Part shown: in pieces, positions 17,786 through 27,486 of the stretch
Numbering within the stretch: the stretch's first letter is position 1
How the letters are laid out: every line of letters begins with the position of its first letter
Assembly (NCBI RefSeq): GCF_001442625.1
Contig: NZ_LMZQ01000004.1
Coordinates: 124,001 to 188,000 of the forward strand
Reading direction: 5' to 3'
Length of the DNA: 64,000 nucleotides
Origin: Pedobacter ginsenosidimutans
GTDB taxonomy: Bacteria > Bacteroidota > Bacteroidia > Sphingobacteriales > Sphingobacteriaceae
Notes under the pieces: generated by a model
What the model saw: only the letters and a program-made list of their open reading frames with translations
Told to the model about the DNA's origin: nothing
Databases searched by the model: none
Position numbers and translations under genes: made by a program

Positions 17786-18973
17786 ATGAAAAAAAATCTA
17801 ATTAACGTACTGCTCTTCCTACTTGTTTTCGCTGTATTTACAGGATGCAAAAAAGACGAGTATGAAATGATAAAGATTGTAAAAATGATTTCTGTTCAGC
17901 AAATGAGGGCTTTACCTGTAGGTATGACAAAAGCTACTCCTGCCAAAAAAACCGGAAAAATATACATTTACAACAATTATCTTTTCATTAATGAACCAAA
18001 TGAAGGTATTCATATCTACAACAATGCTAATCCGGGTGCTCCCGTAAACATGGGTTTTCTACAAATTCCAGGTAATGTAGATTTAGCGATCCACAACAAT
18101 ATTCTTTACGCCGACAATTTTATTGACTTGCTGGCTTTTGATATCTCAAATATGAACAACATCAAACAGGTAAAAAGAGTAACCGATGTTTTCAATCAGT
18201 TCTATTTGCCAGGTGCGCAAAAGTATCTTTACACCTATAAAGATACGCTGGTAAAGAAACAGACTTATAAAGGGGTAATTAATGATCTCGCTTATTCGAA
18301 CAACTCTTCTTCTGGGCAAGGTGGCTCGATGGCCAGATTTACCTTAATGAATGACTATTTATATGCTGTTGGTATAAATAATTTAAGTCTGTTTGATGTT
18401 AAGACCGCATCGAACCCAACTTTTTTAAAGGCTATTAGTTTAGGTTGGGGTGTCGAAACCATCTTCCCATATGAGAATAAATTATTTATAGGTACCAATA
18501 GCGGTATGCACATTTTTAGTACTACCGATCCGGCTAATCCCGTAAAACTATCTACTTACAGCCATATTTTTGCCTGCGACCCTGTTGTTGTACAGGGCAA
18601 ATACGCTTACGTTACCTTACGCACAGGAAATATGTGCAGGCAAGCAACTAATCAATTGGAAGTTGTAGATATAGAAGATCCCACCAAGCCGAAACAGATT
18701 GCAGTTTATCCTATGCAAAACCCACACGGCCTAAGCACCAGTGGTAATAATTTGTTTCTTTGCGAAGGAAATTATGGAATAAAGAGCTTCAATATTACCG
18801 ATAAAACCAAAATAGGCGATAACATGTTGCAGCATTTGAATAACATCAAAAGCTTTGATGTTATTGCTGGTCCTAAATCTTTAATCGTTACCGGAGAAGA
18901 TGGTGTATATCAATTTAATTACAACAACGCCGCAAATTTAAAGCAACTGAGTATAATTAAAGGGCAACGTTAA
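17786..18973 (+). CDS. LVIVD-repeat lipoprotein
   Basis: Lipoprotein of 395 aa: basic start, hydrophobic stretch and lipobox VFTGC (Cys at about residue 21) followed by KKDE. The mature part contains several beta-propeller-like LVIVD repeats, for example LYAVGINNLSLFDVKTASNP, LFIGTNSGMHIFSTTDPANP, LEVVDIEDPTKPKQIAVYPM and LFLCEGNYGIKSFNITD. Such proteins sit on the Bacteroidota outer membrane; their ligand is unknown. It has its own spacer on each side. Confidence 0.85.
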   Translation: MKKNLINVLLFLLVFAVFTGCKKDEYEMIKIVKMISVQQMRALPVGMTKATPAKKTGKIYIYNNYLFINEPNEGIHIYNNANPGAPVNMGFLQIPGNVDLAIHNNILYADNFIDLLAFDISNMNNIKQVKRVTDVFNQFYLPGAQKYLYTYKDTLVKKQTYKGVINDLAYSNNSSSGQGGSMARFTLMNDYLYAVGINNLSLFDVKTASNPTFLKAISLGWGVETIFPYENKLFIGTNSGMHIFSTTDPANPVKLSTYSHIFACDPVVVQGKYAYVTLRTGNMCRQATNQLEVVDIEDPTKPKQIAVYPMQNPHGLSTSGNNLFLCEGNYGIKSFNITDKTKIGDNMLQHLNNIKSFDVIAGPKSLIVTGEDGVYQFNYNNAANLKQLSIIKGQR

Positions 18974-18996
18974 AAACTACTGTTATAGCTTTTTTC

Positions 18997-19004
18997 TATT
19001 TTTG
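18997..19004 (+). promoter_or_regulatory. Promoter -7 box (TATTTTTG) ahead of tatC
   Basis: TAnnTTTG match 90 bp before tatC. The predicted leader would contain the hairpin at 19051-19082. Confidence 0.5.
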
Positions 19005-19050
19005 CAGTCATTTCTCATAATAATATAAACTATTTCTATATTTAACACGT

Positions 19051-19086
19051 AAATACCATTCTATTCAAATAGAATGGTATTTTTGT
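19051..19086 (+). terminator. 15-bp hairpin with T-run just before tatC
   Basis: AAATACCATTCTATT, loop CA, then the exact complement and TTG-TTTT. It ends 8 bp before the tatC ATG at 19094. It may terminate the LVIVD transcript or act as an attenuator within the tatC leader, since a promoter box lies upstream of it. Confidence 0.65.
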
Positions 19087-19093
19087 TTTCAAC

Positions 19094-19975
19094 ATGAGCG
19101 ACACTAAAAAAACTTCACTTACAAAAGCTATCGGACAAAAGAGCACCACATTAGAGGCAGAAATGTCTTTTTTTGATCACCTGGATGTTCTCCGTAAACA
19201 TTTAATCAGGGCCGTAATCGCCATTGCCGTTTTTACCGGTATTGCTTTTTACTTTAACGAATTCATTTTAGATAAAATCATATTTGGCCCAAAAAAGCCC
19301 GATTTCTGGACTTACAGGATGATGTGTAAACTGGTAGAAAAATTTCCTTCACTTGGTGCAGATATGTGTATCACCAAGATTAATGGAGAGATTATTAACA
19401 CCGAAATGGCCGGCCAATTTAACCTGCAATTAAATGTTTGCGTAATGTGCGGTATTGTGGTTGGTTTCCCGTATTTATTGTGGGAAATATGGCGTTTTAT
19501 TAAACCGGCATTACACGAAAATGAGCGAAAATCGGCAAGTGGCTTCGTGTTCTTCGCTTCGGTACTTTTCATCATTGGTATCTTTTTTGGCTACTTTGTG
19601 GTATGCCCATTATCGGTTAACTTTTTAACAGGTTATACGGTCAGTGCCGAAATCAAAAATACATTCACAGTTGATTCGTATCTATCATCTGTAGCAACTT
19701 TAACTTTAGGCACGGGAATTATCTTCGAACTTCCGGTTATCATTTTCGTCCTGTCGAAACTTGGGTTGATGACACCAAAACTGATGAGATCGAGCAGAAG
19801 GTATGCCGCGGTTATTATCTTAATCATTGCAGCTATTGTTACCCCAACACCTGATATTATGACGATGTTAATTGTAGCTACGCCATTGTTCTTGCTTTAT
19901 GAGCTGAGTATTTTTGTTTCGGCCTATATAGAAAAAAAGAAGAAAAAGGCTGATGCTGCTTTCTACGCTAACTAA
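19094..19975 (+). CDS. tatC: Sec-independent protein translocase subunit TatC
   Basis: Polytopic inner-membrane protein (293 aa, six TM segments) that recognises twin-arginine signal peptides and works with TatA. Seen: MSFFDHLDVLRKHLIRAV, the family FxExL-RxR motif, then FKPALHENER-type RFIKPALHENERKSASGFVFFAS and the late ELPVIIFVLSKLGL and IVTPTPDIMTM segments. A Bacteroidota-type insertion is present between TM1 and TM2 (about residues 60-105). No tatA lies nearby. rpiB follows after a short spacer. Confidence 0.95.
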   Translation: MSDTKKTSLTKAIGQKSTTLEAEMSFFDHLDVLRKHLIRAVIAIAVFTGIAFYFNEFILDKIIFGPKKPDFWTYRMMCKLVEKFPSLGADMCITKINGEIINTEMAGQFNLQLNVCVMCGIVVGFPYLLWEIWRFIKPALHENERKSASGFVFFASVLFIIGIFFGYFVVCPLSVNFLTGYTVSAEIKNTFTVDSYLSSVATLTLGTGIIFELPVIIFVLSKLGLMTPKLMRSSRRYAAVIILIIAAIVTPTPDIMTMLIVATPLFLLYELSIFVSAYIEKKKKKADAAFYAN

Positions 19976-20020
19976 CAAAAACATTACGAATAGATTTTAT
20001 AATTCTCTATAAATTTGACA

Positions 20021-20458
20021 ATGTCTGATACAAAAATTAAAATTGCTATTGGAGCGGATCACGCTGGGTTTGAATACAAAGAAATCTTAAAAGATTTTTT
20101 ACAGGATTACGAAGTAAAAGATTTTGGTACTTACTCAGAAAACTCTGTTGATTATCCAGATTTCGCCCATCCAGTTGCTGCTGCTGTAGAAAATGGAGAA
20201 TTTACCTACGGGATTTTACTTTGTGGATCGGCAAACGGTGTAGCCATCACCGCGAACAAACATCAGCACATCAGAGCAGGTTTATGTTGGGAGAATGAAG
20301 TTGCTTCTTTAGTCCGCAAGCACAACAACGCAAACGTTTTGTGTATACCTGCCAGATTTGTTTCGGAAGAGCTGGCTAAAGAGATTACCACAACCTTTTT
20401 AACAACTGAATTTGAGGGCGGGCGTCACCAGAACAGGGTTGAAAAGATTTCGTGCTAA
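20021..20458 (+). CDS. rpiB: Ribose-5-phosphate isomerase B
   Basis: Interconverts ribose-5-phosphate and ribulose-5-phosphate. Family marks: IGADHAGFEYKE, YPDFAHPVAAAVENGE, and the active-site Cys in LLCGSANGVAITANK, followed by GGRHQNRVEKI. 145 aa, typical. A TTG at 20015 extends the frame by two codons, but the ATG at 20021 is preferred. 27 bp before the M28 peptidase, so probably cotranscribed. Confidence 0.95.
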   Translation: MSDTKIKIAIGADHAGFEYKEILKDFLQDYEVKDFGTYSENSVDYPDFAHPVAAAVENGEFTYGILLCGSANGVAITANKHQHIRAGLCWENEVASLVRKHNNANVLCIPARFVSEELAKEITTTFLTTEFEGGRHQNRVEKISC

Positions 20459-20485
20459 CAAGAAACTTAACTAACTATTATCATA

Positions 20486-22120
20486 ATGAACAAAAAGTTT
20501 TTAACCCTTGGGCTGGTATCGCTTGTTACCGCAAGTTGCTTTAGCCAGATAAAGCCCCTTATACCGAATAAGGATGCGATAAAATTCAGCAAGACCATTA
20601 ACCCTGAAAATGCCTACAAACACCTCTCTGTATTGGCTTCTGATGAATACGAAGGCCGCGAAACAGGAACGAAAGGCGCTTGGATGGCTGCTGATTATAT
20701 CCGCGATTATTTCAAATCTTTAGGTTTAAAAGCTCCTGTAAATGGCAGCTATTTCCAAAAAATCGATTTGGTTAACGTTACCTTAAAAGAAAGCCATTTA
20801 ACGGTTAACGGTCAGCCTAAAGAATACCAAAAAGATTATACTGTATTAGCTAGCTTAATCAGCGATCAAGGTTTTACTTTTTCAGCCAACGAACTTGTAT
20901 TTATTGGTTACGGTTTAAAGAAAGACAACTATAATGATTTTACAGGTACCGACATTAAAGGAAAAGTGGTTATCATGTTCAATGGTGGCGACCCAACCGT
21001 AAAACCAGGTACAAAAATTGATAGGGCTGCTTACCGTGCTACACTTGAAGCAAGAGCTAAGTATTTTACAGAAAATAACGTGAAAGCCATTATTCTGATC
21101 GACCCAGCGGTTGATAGAATAACTGAAAGCTCTAAAGAAAGTGCTAAAAAAGGAAGAGTGGTGGTGAAAACCAATGCCGCTATCGAAGCTCAAAAGCAAA
21201 ACGATATTCCGCGCATCTCAATATCTGTCGCTTTGGCAAACGAGCTGTTAAAGGCCTCGAACACTACAGTAGCTGATCTGCAAAAGAAAATAGTAGATAG
21301 TCAGGCTCCTGCCTCGCAAATATTAAATGTGCCTTTTTCTGCAAGCGCTGCAAAAACAGAAACACCAGTTAGATGTGAGAACGTTCTGGGTTATTTAGAA
21401 GGTTCTGATCCGGTACTTAAAAAAGAAGTATTGATCCTTACAGGTCACTATGACCATATTGGGTTGGAAACAGATCCAAATGCAAAAGACAAAGTAAACA
21501 ACGGAGCGGATGATGACGGATCGGGAACTACGGGCGTTTTATTAATGGCAAAAGCATTTACAGATGCTAAAAAAGCCGGAAAGGGCTCTAAACGCAGCAT
21601 CCTTTTCATGACTGTTGTTGGTGAAGAAAAAGGACTTTGGGGTTCTGAATGGTACTCCGAGCATCCTGTTTTCCCTGTCGAAAATACCATTGCTGATTTA
21701 AATACCGATATGATTGGCCGTACTGGCGAAGAATATCTAGGTAAGCCAGATTCGGCAAATTACATTTATTCTGTAGGTTCAAGAATGTTGAGTAGCGATT
21801 TGGCTAACTTAAGCGAGCAGGTTAATGCAACCTATACCAAAATGAAACTAGATTATAAATACGATGATCCAAAAGATCCTGAGCAAATTTATTACCGTTC
21901 AGATCATTATAACTTCGCAAAGTTAGGCATTCCAATCATCTTCTATTATGATGGCATGTTGCAACAAGATTACCACAAACCTGGTGACGAAGTAAGTAAA
22001 ATCAACTTCCCACTTTTGGCCAAAAGAGCAAAACTAACCTACTTTACCGCATGGGAATTGGCCAACAGAGCAAAACGCCCGGCAGTAGATATGGACGGAA
22101 AAGGAAATCCAAAGAAATAA
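20486..22120 (+). CDS. Secreted M28 family zinc aminopeptidase with PA domain
   Basis: Exported peptidase of 544 aa. The signal sequence ends near TASCFSQ, which may also be a lipobox. A PA-like insert spans about 120-260. The zinc-binding residues of the M28 domain are in LTGHYDHIG (His, Asp), NNGADDDGSGTTG (Asp), VVGEEKGLWGS (Glu-Glu), LNTDMIGR (Asp) and YRSDHYNFAK (His). Probably digests peptides in the periplasm or at the surface. It is followed by the terminator at 22136. Confidence 0.9.
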   Translation: MNKKFLTLGLVSLVTASCFSQIKPLIPNKDAIKFSKTINPENAYKHLSVLASDEYEGRETGTKGAWMAADYIRDYFKSLGLKAPVNGSYFQKIDLVNVTLKESHLTVNGQPKEYQKDYTVLASLISDQGFTFSANELVFIGYGLKKDNYNDFTGTDIKGKVVIMFNGGDPTVKPGTKIDRAAYRATLEARAKYFTENNVKAIILIDPAVDRITESSKESAKKGRVVVKTNAAIEAQKQNDIPRISISVALANELLKASNTTVADLQKKIVDSQAPASQILNVPFSASAAKTETPVRCENVLGYLEGSDPVLKKEVLILTGHYDHIGLETDPNAKDKVNNGADDDGSGTTGVLLMAKAFTDAKKAGKGSKRSILFMTVVGEEKGLWGSEWYSEHPVFPVENTIADLNTDMIGRTGEEYLGKPDSANYIYSVGSRMLSSDLANLSEQVNATYTKMKLDYKYDDPKDPEQIYYRSDHYNFAKLGIPIIFYYDGMLQQDYHKPGDEVSKINFPLLAKRAKLTYFTAWELANRAKRPAVDMDGKGNPKK

Positions 22121-22135
22121 TAGTTCAAAATACTT

Positions 22136-22163
22136 AGCCTCGACAAAATGTCGAGGCTTTTTT
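22136..22163 (+). terminator. Terminator after the M28 peptidase gene
   Basis: AGCCTCGACA, loop AAA, TGTCGAGGCT, then TTTTT. Perfect 10-bp stem. Confidence 0.85.
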
Positions 22164-22197
22164 ATGCACAATAGCTTTTCGCGCCTGCATAAATTCC

Positions 22198-22205
22198 TAT
22201 CTTTG
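22198..22205 (+). promoter_or_regulatory. Promoter -7 box (TATCTTTG) for the lutB-like gene
   Basis: Exact TAnnTTTG match about 70 bp before the ATG at 22275. Confidence 0.55.
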
Positions 22206-22274
22206 ATGTTATAACGAAATAGCTAAAAACTAAAATCAGTTAATATTCGTTACCCTATTACAAAATAACTATTG

Positions 22275-23660
22275 ATGAATATTGCCGAGGAATTTTTAGA
22301 GAAATCTGACGAGAAAGCTTTCGATCTGCCGCATCGTAAAACCATAAATTATAATATTGGGAAATACAATGCAGCCGTTGAACGGGGCTTATCAAAATTC
22401 GAAAATTTAGAGGCATCCAAAAAAAAGGCACACGTAATTAAATGGCGCGTGATGGAAAACCTTGATAAGTTCTTACCAGAGTTCGAATCAAATTTCCAAC
22501 GTCGTGGCGGCAAAGTAATCTGGGCCAATGATGCCGAAGAAGCCCAACAGGAAATCCTCAGCATCATCAAAAGAAACAACGGCAAAACGGTTATCAAATC
22601 AAAATCGATGACTACCGAGGAAATCCACTTAAACGATTTTCTGGAAAAGAACAACATCGAATCTTTAGAAAGTGATCTGGGCGAGTATATTGTTCAATTA
22701 CTTGGTCAGGCTCCATATCATATTGTTACCCCAGCTATGCACCTAAGTGCAACAGACATCGCGCAGTTATTTCACGATAAATTTGGCACACCTATCGATG
22801 CTACTCCTCCACAGCTGGTACAAAAAGCAAGAGAATTACTCCGCGATAAATACCTGAATGCCGATATCGGCATAAGTGGTGGAAATTTTTTAATTGCCGA
22901 TACAGGAAGTATTGCCTTAACGGAGAATGAAGGTAATGCACGTTTAAGCACAACTTTTCCTAAAATCCATATTGCTATAGTAGGAATCGAAAAGGTAATT
23001 CCCTCTATGGCTGATCTTGATCTGTTCTGGCCTTTACTGGCATCGCACGGAACTGGACAAAACTTAACGGTTTATAATACCATTTTAAGTGGTCCACGTC
23101 AACCCAATGAAACAGATGGGCCAGAGGAAATGTATGTGATTTTGCTGGACAATGGCCGCACCAATTTATTGGCACAAAAAGACCAGCGACAGGGTTTGTA
23201 CTGCATCCGTTGTGGTGCGTGTTTAAATGCTTGTCCGGTTTATAAAAATATCGGCGGCCATACTTATAATACAACCTACAGTGGCCCAATCGGCTCAGTA
23301 ATTACACCTCATTTAAAGGGTATGGAAGAGTTTAAACACTTAAGCTATGCTTCTAGTCTTTGCGGTAAATGTTCTGAGGTATGTCCTGTAAAAATCGACA
23401 TCCATAAAATGCTCCTGCTTAACCGCAGAGATGCCGCCGCCGGGCATGAAAACGGCAAAAAAGAGGAAATTGGCTGGAGCATGTTCAGCAGAATGATGCA
23501 AAAACGCAAATGGATGGATTTCTTTGGCGGGAAGTTTAAAAACTTTATGCTCAAAAGATTTTTCAAAAAAAGCTGGGGCAAATACCGGGAGATGCCTAAG
23601 GTTGCCGATAAATCTTTTGCTAAACAGTGGGAAGAACTGAAGAAAAATAAGGAATCTTAA
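22275..23660 (+). CDS. lutB: LutB-like iron-sulfur protein (LUD domain plus two 4Fe-4S motifs)
   Basis: LutB-type subunit (461 aa) of the L-lactate utilization complex. The LUD domain spans about 65-300, and the ferredoxin part carries CIRCGACLNACPVYKNIGG and CGKCSEVCPVKIDIHKML. LutA and LutC are not adjacent, so either they lie elsewhere or this works with another partner. The longest frame begins with TTG at 22272 directly before ATG; the ATG is chosen. 30 bp ahead of the fused E1, hinting at a shared transcript for 2-hydroxy/2-oxo acid oxidation. Confidence 0.88.
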   Translation: MNIAEEFLEKSDEKAFDLPHRKTINYNIGKYNAAVERGLSKFENLEASKKKAHVIKWRVMENLDKFLPEFESNFQRRGGKVIWANDAEEAQQEILSIIKRNNGKTVIKSKSMTTEEIHLNDFLEKNNIESLESDLGEYIVQLLGQAPYHIVTPAMHLSATDIAQLFHDKFGTPIDATPPQLVQKARELLRDKYLNADIGISGGNFLIADTGSIALTENEGNARLSTTFPKIHIAIVGIEKVIPSMADLDLFWPLLASHGTGQNLTVYNTILSGPRQPNETDGPEEMYVILLDNGRTNLLAQKDQRQGLYCIRCGACLNACPVYKNIGGHTYNTTYSGPIGSVITPHLKGMEEFKHLSYASSLCGKCSEVCPVKIDIHKMLLLNRRDAAAGHENGKKEEIGWSMFSRMMQKRKWMDFFGGKFKNFMLKRFFKKSWGKYREMPKVADKSFAKQWEELKKNKES

Positions 23661-23690
23661 ATCAGAACTCATTAGTCAAAATAACCAGAT

Positions 23691-25667
23691 ATGCAATTTA
23701 ACAGAGGTGATAAAGACGACAAGTTCTTACTGAACTTATACAGAAGATTGCTTTACCCTCGGATGGTTGAAGACAAAATGCTCAAGCTGTTGCGTCAAGG
23801 TAGAATTGGCAAATGGTTTTCGGGCATTGGCCAGGAAGCGATAGCTGTTGGCAGCACCTTAGCCATGCAAAATGATGAGTACATCTTACCTATGCACCGT
23901 AATTTGGGTGTTTTTACCTCTCGCGATATTCCTTTAAAAAAATTAATGGCCCAATGGCAAGGCAAAATTACCGGCTTCACCAAAGGCCGCGACCGCTCTT
24001 TCCATTTCGGCACACAAGAATATAAAATAATTGGGATGATATCCCACTTGGGGCCTCAAATGGCTTTAGCAGATGGTATTGCGCTGGCCGATGTTTTGGC
24101 CAATAAACAGCACGCCACATTAGTTTACACAGGAGAAGGGGCAACCAGTGAAGGCGATTTCCACGAAGCAGTAAATGTTGCCGCAGTTTGGAACCTTCCT
24201 GTTATTTTTTTAATCGAAAATAACGGATATGGCCTTTCTACTCCAAAGTCAGAGCAGTTCAGGTGCAAAAACCTGGTTGATAAGGCTATTGGTTATGGTG
24301 TAGAAGGCATTCAGATAGATGGAAATAATATTCTGGAGGTTTATAATACCATTAACCAGCTGGCCATGGAAATCCGAAAAGATCCAAGACCGGTTTTGGT
24401 AGAGTGCCTAACTTTTAGGATGCGTGGACATGAAGAAGCATCTGGCACTAAATATGTTCCGCAAGAACTGTTTGATGAATGGGAAAAGAAAGATCCGTTA
24501 AATAATTACGAAGCGTATTTAATTGAACAGAGTGTTTTAACCTCAGATTCAATTGTCGACATTAAAATCCAGGTTAAAAGAGACATTGAGTTGGAAGTTG
24601 AAGAAGCTTTTAACGAGGCTGAGCCTATCGCTAATGCCGATCAGGAAGAGACCGATATGTATTTTCCTTATCAGCAAGAAGTTGTCCGACCTAGTCAAAC
24701 TTCCACAGAAAAAAGGTATTTAGATGCAATAACCGATGGATTAGACTTGGCCATGCAAAAGTATCCTAACCTGGTTTTAATGGGTCAAGACATTGCCGAT
24801 TATGGTGGCGCTTTTAAAATTACAGATGGTTTTACTACTAAATATGGCAAAGGCAGAGTCCGCAACACCCCTATTTGCGAATCGGCCATTGTAGGGGCAG
24901 GTTTAGGCCTATCCATAAATGGTTATAAAGCTGTTGTGGAAATGCAATTTGCAGATTTTGTAACCGTCGGCTTTAATCAGATCGTGAATAATCTGGCAAA
25001 AACACATTACCGTTGGGGCGAAAAAGCCGATGTGGTAGTGCGCATGCCCACAGGTGCCGGAACAGGCGCAGGGCCATTCCACTCACAAAGCAACGAAGCC
25101 TGGTTTACCAAAACACCGGGTTTAAAAATTGTTTATCCCGCTTTCCCTGAAGATGCAAAAGGCTTGTTATTGGCGGCCATTGAAGATCCAAACCCAGTAC
25201 TTTATTTCGAGCATAAATACCTTTACCGAAGTTTAAGCACCTCTGTTCCTGATGGCTATTATACTACAGAGATCGGCAAAGCAATTAGGCTTGCAGAAGG
25301 AAGTAAATTCGCAATCATTACCTACGGACTAGGCGTTCACTGGGCTTTAGACTACCTGCAGCAATATCCAGAAAGCGATGCCACCTTAATTGATCTGCGC
25401 ACATTGCAGCCCTGGGATAAAGAAGCTGTAAGGGCAGCTGTTAAAGCAACCGGAAGGGTTTTAGTTTTGCATGAGGATACCTTAACCAATGGCTTTGGTG
25501 CCGAAATCTCCGCCTGGATTGGAGAGCACTGCTTCTCCTATCTGGATGCACCTGTAATGCGTTGCGCAAGCTTAGATACGGCAATTCCAATGAGCAAAGT
25601 ATTGGAAGAAGATTTTTTAGCTAAAGCAAGATTGGCAGAAACGATTGATAAATTATTGAAATATTGA
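23691..25667 (+). CDS. 2-oxoacid dehydrogenase E1, alpha and beta fused
   Basis: Thiamine diphosphate-dependent E1 in one chain of 658 aa. The alpha half (about 1-310) has GQEAIAVG, the TPP/Mg motif TGEGATSEGDFHEAVNVAAVW...IENNGYGLSTP and the phosphorylation-loop-like FRMRGHEEAS. The beta half (about 340-658) has MGQDIADYGGAFKIT, TPICESAIVGAGLGLSINGY, PTGAGTGAGPFHSQSNEAW and LVLHEDTLTNGFGAEI. Fused E1s of this kind are common in Bacteroidota and act on branched-chain 2-oxoacids or pyruvate. Substrate not resolved. E2 and E3 are not in the neighbourhood. Confidence 0.92.
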   Translation: MQFNRGDKDDKFLLNLYRRLLYPRMVEDKMLKLLRQGRIGKWFSGIGQEAIAVGSTLAMQNDEYILPMHRNLGVFTSRDIPLKKLMAQWQGKITGFTKGRDRSFHFGTQEYKIIGMISHLGPQMALADGIALADVLANKQHATLVYTGEGATSEGDFHEAVNVAAVWNLPVIFLIENNGYGLSTPKSEQFRCKNLVDKAIGYGVEGIQIDGNNILEVYNTINQLAMEIRKDPRPVLVECLTFRMRGHEEASGTKYVPQELFDEWEKKDPLNNYEAYLIEQSVLTSDSIVDIKIQVKRDIELEVEEAFNEAEPIANADQEETDMYFPYQQEVVRPSQTSTEKRYLDAITDGLDLAMQKYPNLVLMGQDIADYGGAFKITDGFTTKYGKGRVRNTPICESAIVGAGLGLSINGYKAVVEMQFADFVTVGFNQIVNNLAKTHYRWGEKADVVVRMPTGAGTGAGPFHSQSNEAWFTKTPGLKIVYPAFPEDAKGLLLAAIEDPNPVLYFEHKYLYRSLSTSVPDGYYTTEIGKAIRLAEGSKFAIITYGLGVHWALDYLQQYPESDATLIDLRTLQPWDKEAVRAAVKATGRVLVLHEDTLTNGFGAEISAWIGEHCFSYLDAPVMRCASLDTAIPMSKVLEEDFLAKARLAETIDKLLKY

Positions 25668-25701
25668 GAGCAGTTCAGAACATTAAAAAACAAAAAAATA
25701 C

Positions 25702-27339
25702 ATGGGCAATTTCAAAGTCGAAGGGAATATCATCAACATCACCAAGCGGAATATTTTCTTTGGCGAAGTAGCCGTTGAGGATGGAAAAATAAAATCAATC
25801 TCTAAAATCTCTGAACAGAAAGAAGGTGCTCATTTTATCTCACCAGGTTTTATAGATAGCCATGTGCACATCGAAAGCAGTATGCTAATTCCAAGTGAAT
25901 TTGCACGATTGGCGGTTGTTCATGGAACCGTTTCTACGATTAGCGATCCACATGAAATTGCCAACGTTTGTGGAATGGAAGGTGTAGAATTTATGATTGA
26001 AAATGGCAATACCGTGCCTTTTAAATTTAATTTTGGTGCTCCAAGCTGTGTTCCAGCTACCATTTTTGAGACGGCTGGAGCTGAATTGGATCATGATGAT
26101 GTAAAATCACTTTTAGCGCGTCCTGAAATAAAATATCTGAGCGAAATGATGAATTTCCCAGGCGTACTTTATAAAGATGAAGAAGTTTTAAAAAAGATTG
26201 CGGCGGCGCACCAGTTGGGTAAACCAGTTGATGGACATGCCCCGGGCTTACGTGGCGATGCTGTTCAACAATACATCAATGCCGGAATTTCTACCGATCA
26301 CGAGTGTTTTACTGCAGATGAAGCGCTGGATAAATTACAGCGTGGTATGAAAATCCTCATCCGCGAAGGAAGCGCAGCCAAAAATTTTGAGGCGCTGATC
26401 GATCTATTGAACGATTGGCCAGAAATGATGATGTTCTGCAGCGACGATAAACATCCTGATAGTTTAGTCGAAAACCATATTAATCAGCTTTGTGCACGAG
26501 CAGTAAAAAAGGGAATTGATATTTTTAATGTGTTGCAGGCAGCCTGCATCAACCCTATTCTTCACTATAAATTAGATGTTGGCTCACTTCAGATCAATGA
26601 TGATGCTGATTTTATCGTGCTTGAAGATTTAAAAACATTCACGGTTAAACAAACCTACATTGACGGGTTATTGCTTGCCGAAAATGGAAAAATAGTGGGC
26701 AACTGGGTAAAACATGTCGAAGATCGCGAATCGGTAAACCATTTCGATTGCAGTTTTAAAAAGGAAGAAGATTTTATTTATCCATTCACCGGACAAAAAG
26801 AAATTCCTGTTAGTGAAGCATTAGATGGGCAATTGATTACCAACAGGATATCTGCCAAACCAAAAGTTTTAAATCAAAATATCATTAGTGATCTGGAAAA
26901 CGATGTTTTGAAAATGGTAGTCGTGAACCGTTACCATGATGCGCCTATTGCAATATCCTTCGTAAAAAACTTTGGCTTAAAAGAAGGCGCCATTGCCTCA
27001 AGCGTTGCCCATGACAGCCATAACATTATTGCAGTTGGTGTAGATGACAAAAGCATCTGCGAAGCAGTAAATTTGGTAATTATGGCCACTGGTGGCATAG
27101 TAGCTTTAGGCAATGAAAAAAAAGAAGTTTTAGCTCTACCGGTAGCCGGCTTAATGAGCAACCATAACGGTTATCAAGTTGCCCAAAGTTATACCTCCAT
27201 AGATCGATTTGCGAAAGATTTAGGTTCTACTTTGCTTGCTCCATTTATGACGCTTTCTTTTATGGCTTTATTGGTAATTCCACACTTAAAACTAAGCGAC
27301 AAAGGTTTATTTGATGGGGATGAATTTAAGTTTGTATAG
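25702..27339 (+). CDS. ade: Adenine deaminase
   Basis: Amidohydrolase-fold enzyme that converts adenine to hypoxanthine plus ammonia in purine salvage. Motifs: [15 protein letters not shown] with the metal-binding Hx[38 protein letters not shown], and [21 protein letters not shown]. The C-terminal ADE domain includes [15 protein letters not shown] and [10 protein letters not shown]. The 545 aa are slightly shorter than the enterobacterial enzyme. It follows the E1 gene by about 35 bp. Confidence 0.94.
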   Translation: MGNFKVEGNIINITKRNIFFGEVAVEDGKIKSISKISEQKEGAHFISPGFIDSHVHIESSMLIPSEFARLAVVHGTVSTISDPHEIANVCGMEGVEFMIENGNTVPFKFNFGAPSCVPATIFETAGAELDHDDVKSLLARPEIKYLSEMMNFPGVLYKDEEVLKKIAAAHQLGKPVDGHAPGLRGDAVQQYINAGISTDHECFTADEALDKLQRGMKILIREGSAAKNFEALIDLLNDWPEMMMFCSDDKHPDSLVENHINQLCARAVKKGIDIFNVLQAACINPILHYKLDVGSLQINDDADFIVLEDLKTFTVKQTYIDGLLLAENGKIVGNWVKHVEDRESVNHFDCSFKKEEDFIYPFTGQKEIPVSEALDGQLITNRISAKPKVLNQNIISDLENDVLKMVVVNRYHDAPIAISFVKNFGLKEGAIASSVAHDSHNIIAVGVDDKSICEAVNLVIMATGGIVALGNEKKEVLALPVAGLMSNHNGYQVAQSYTSIDRFAKDLGSTLLAPFMTLSFMALLVIPHLKLSDKGLFDGDEFKFV

Positions 27340-27355
27340 ATAAATTATTGAAAAT

Positions 27356-27478
27356 CGTCATCTCGACTGAAGCGCAGCGAAATGGAGAGATCTATCTCAA
27401 GACAGATTTTGCTTCGCAGAGCCTTCGGGTTCTCGGCTTCGTTACACCCGATAGCTATCGGGTTCGCTCGAAATGATG
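27356..27478 (+). repeat. REP/MITE-like element, inverted copy of 6995-7114
   Basis: Starts CGTCATCTCGA and ends TCGAAATGATG, with the CCCGATAGCTATCGGG palindrome near the right end. It fills the space between two convergent genes (adenine deaminase and the SprT-like gene) and may help end transcription. Confidence 0.8.
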
Positions 27479-27486
27479 ATTTTTCG

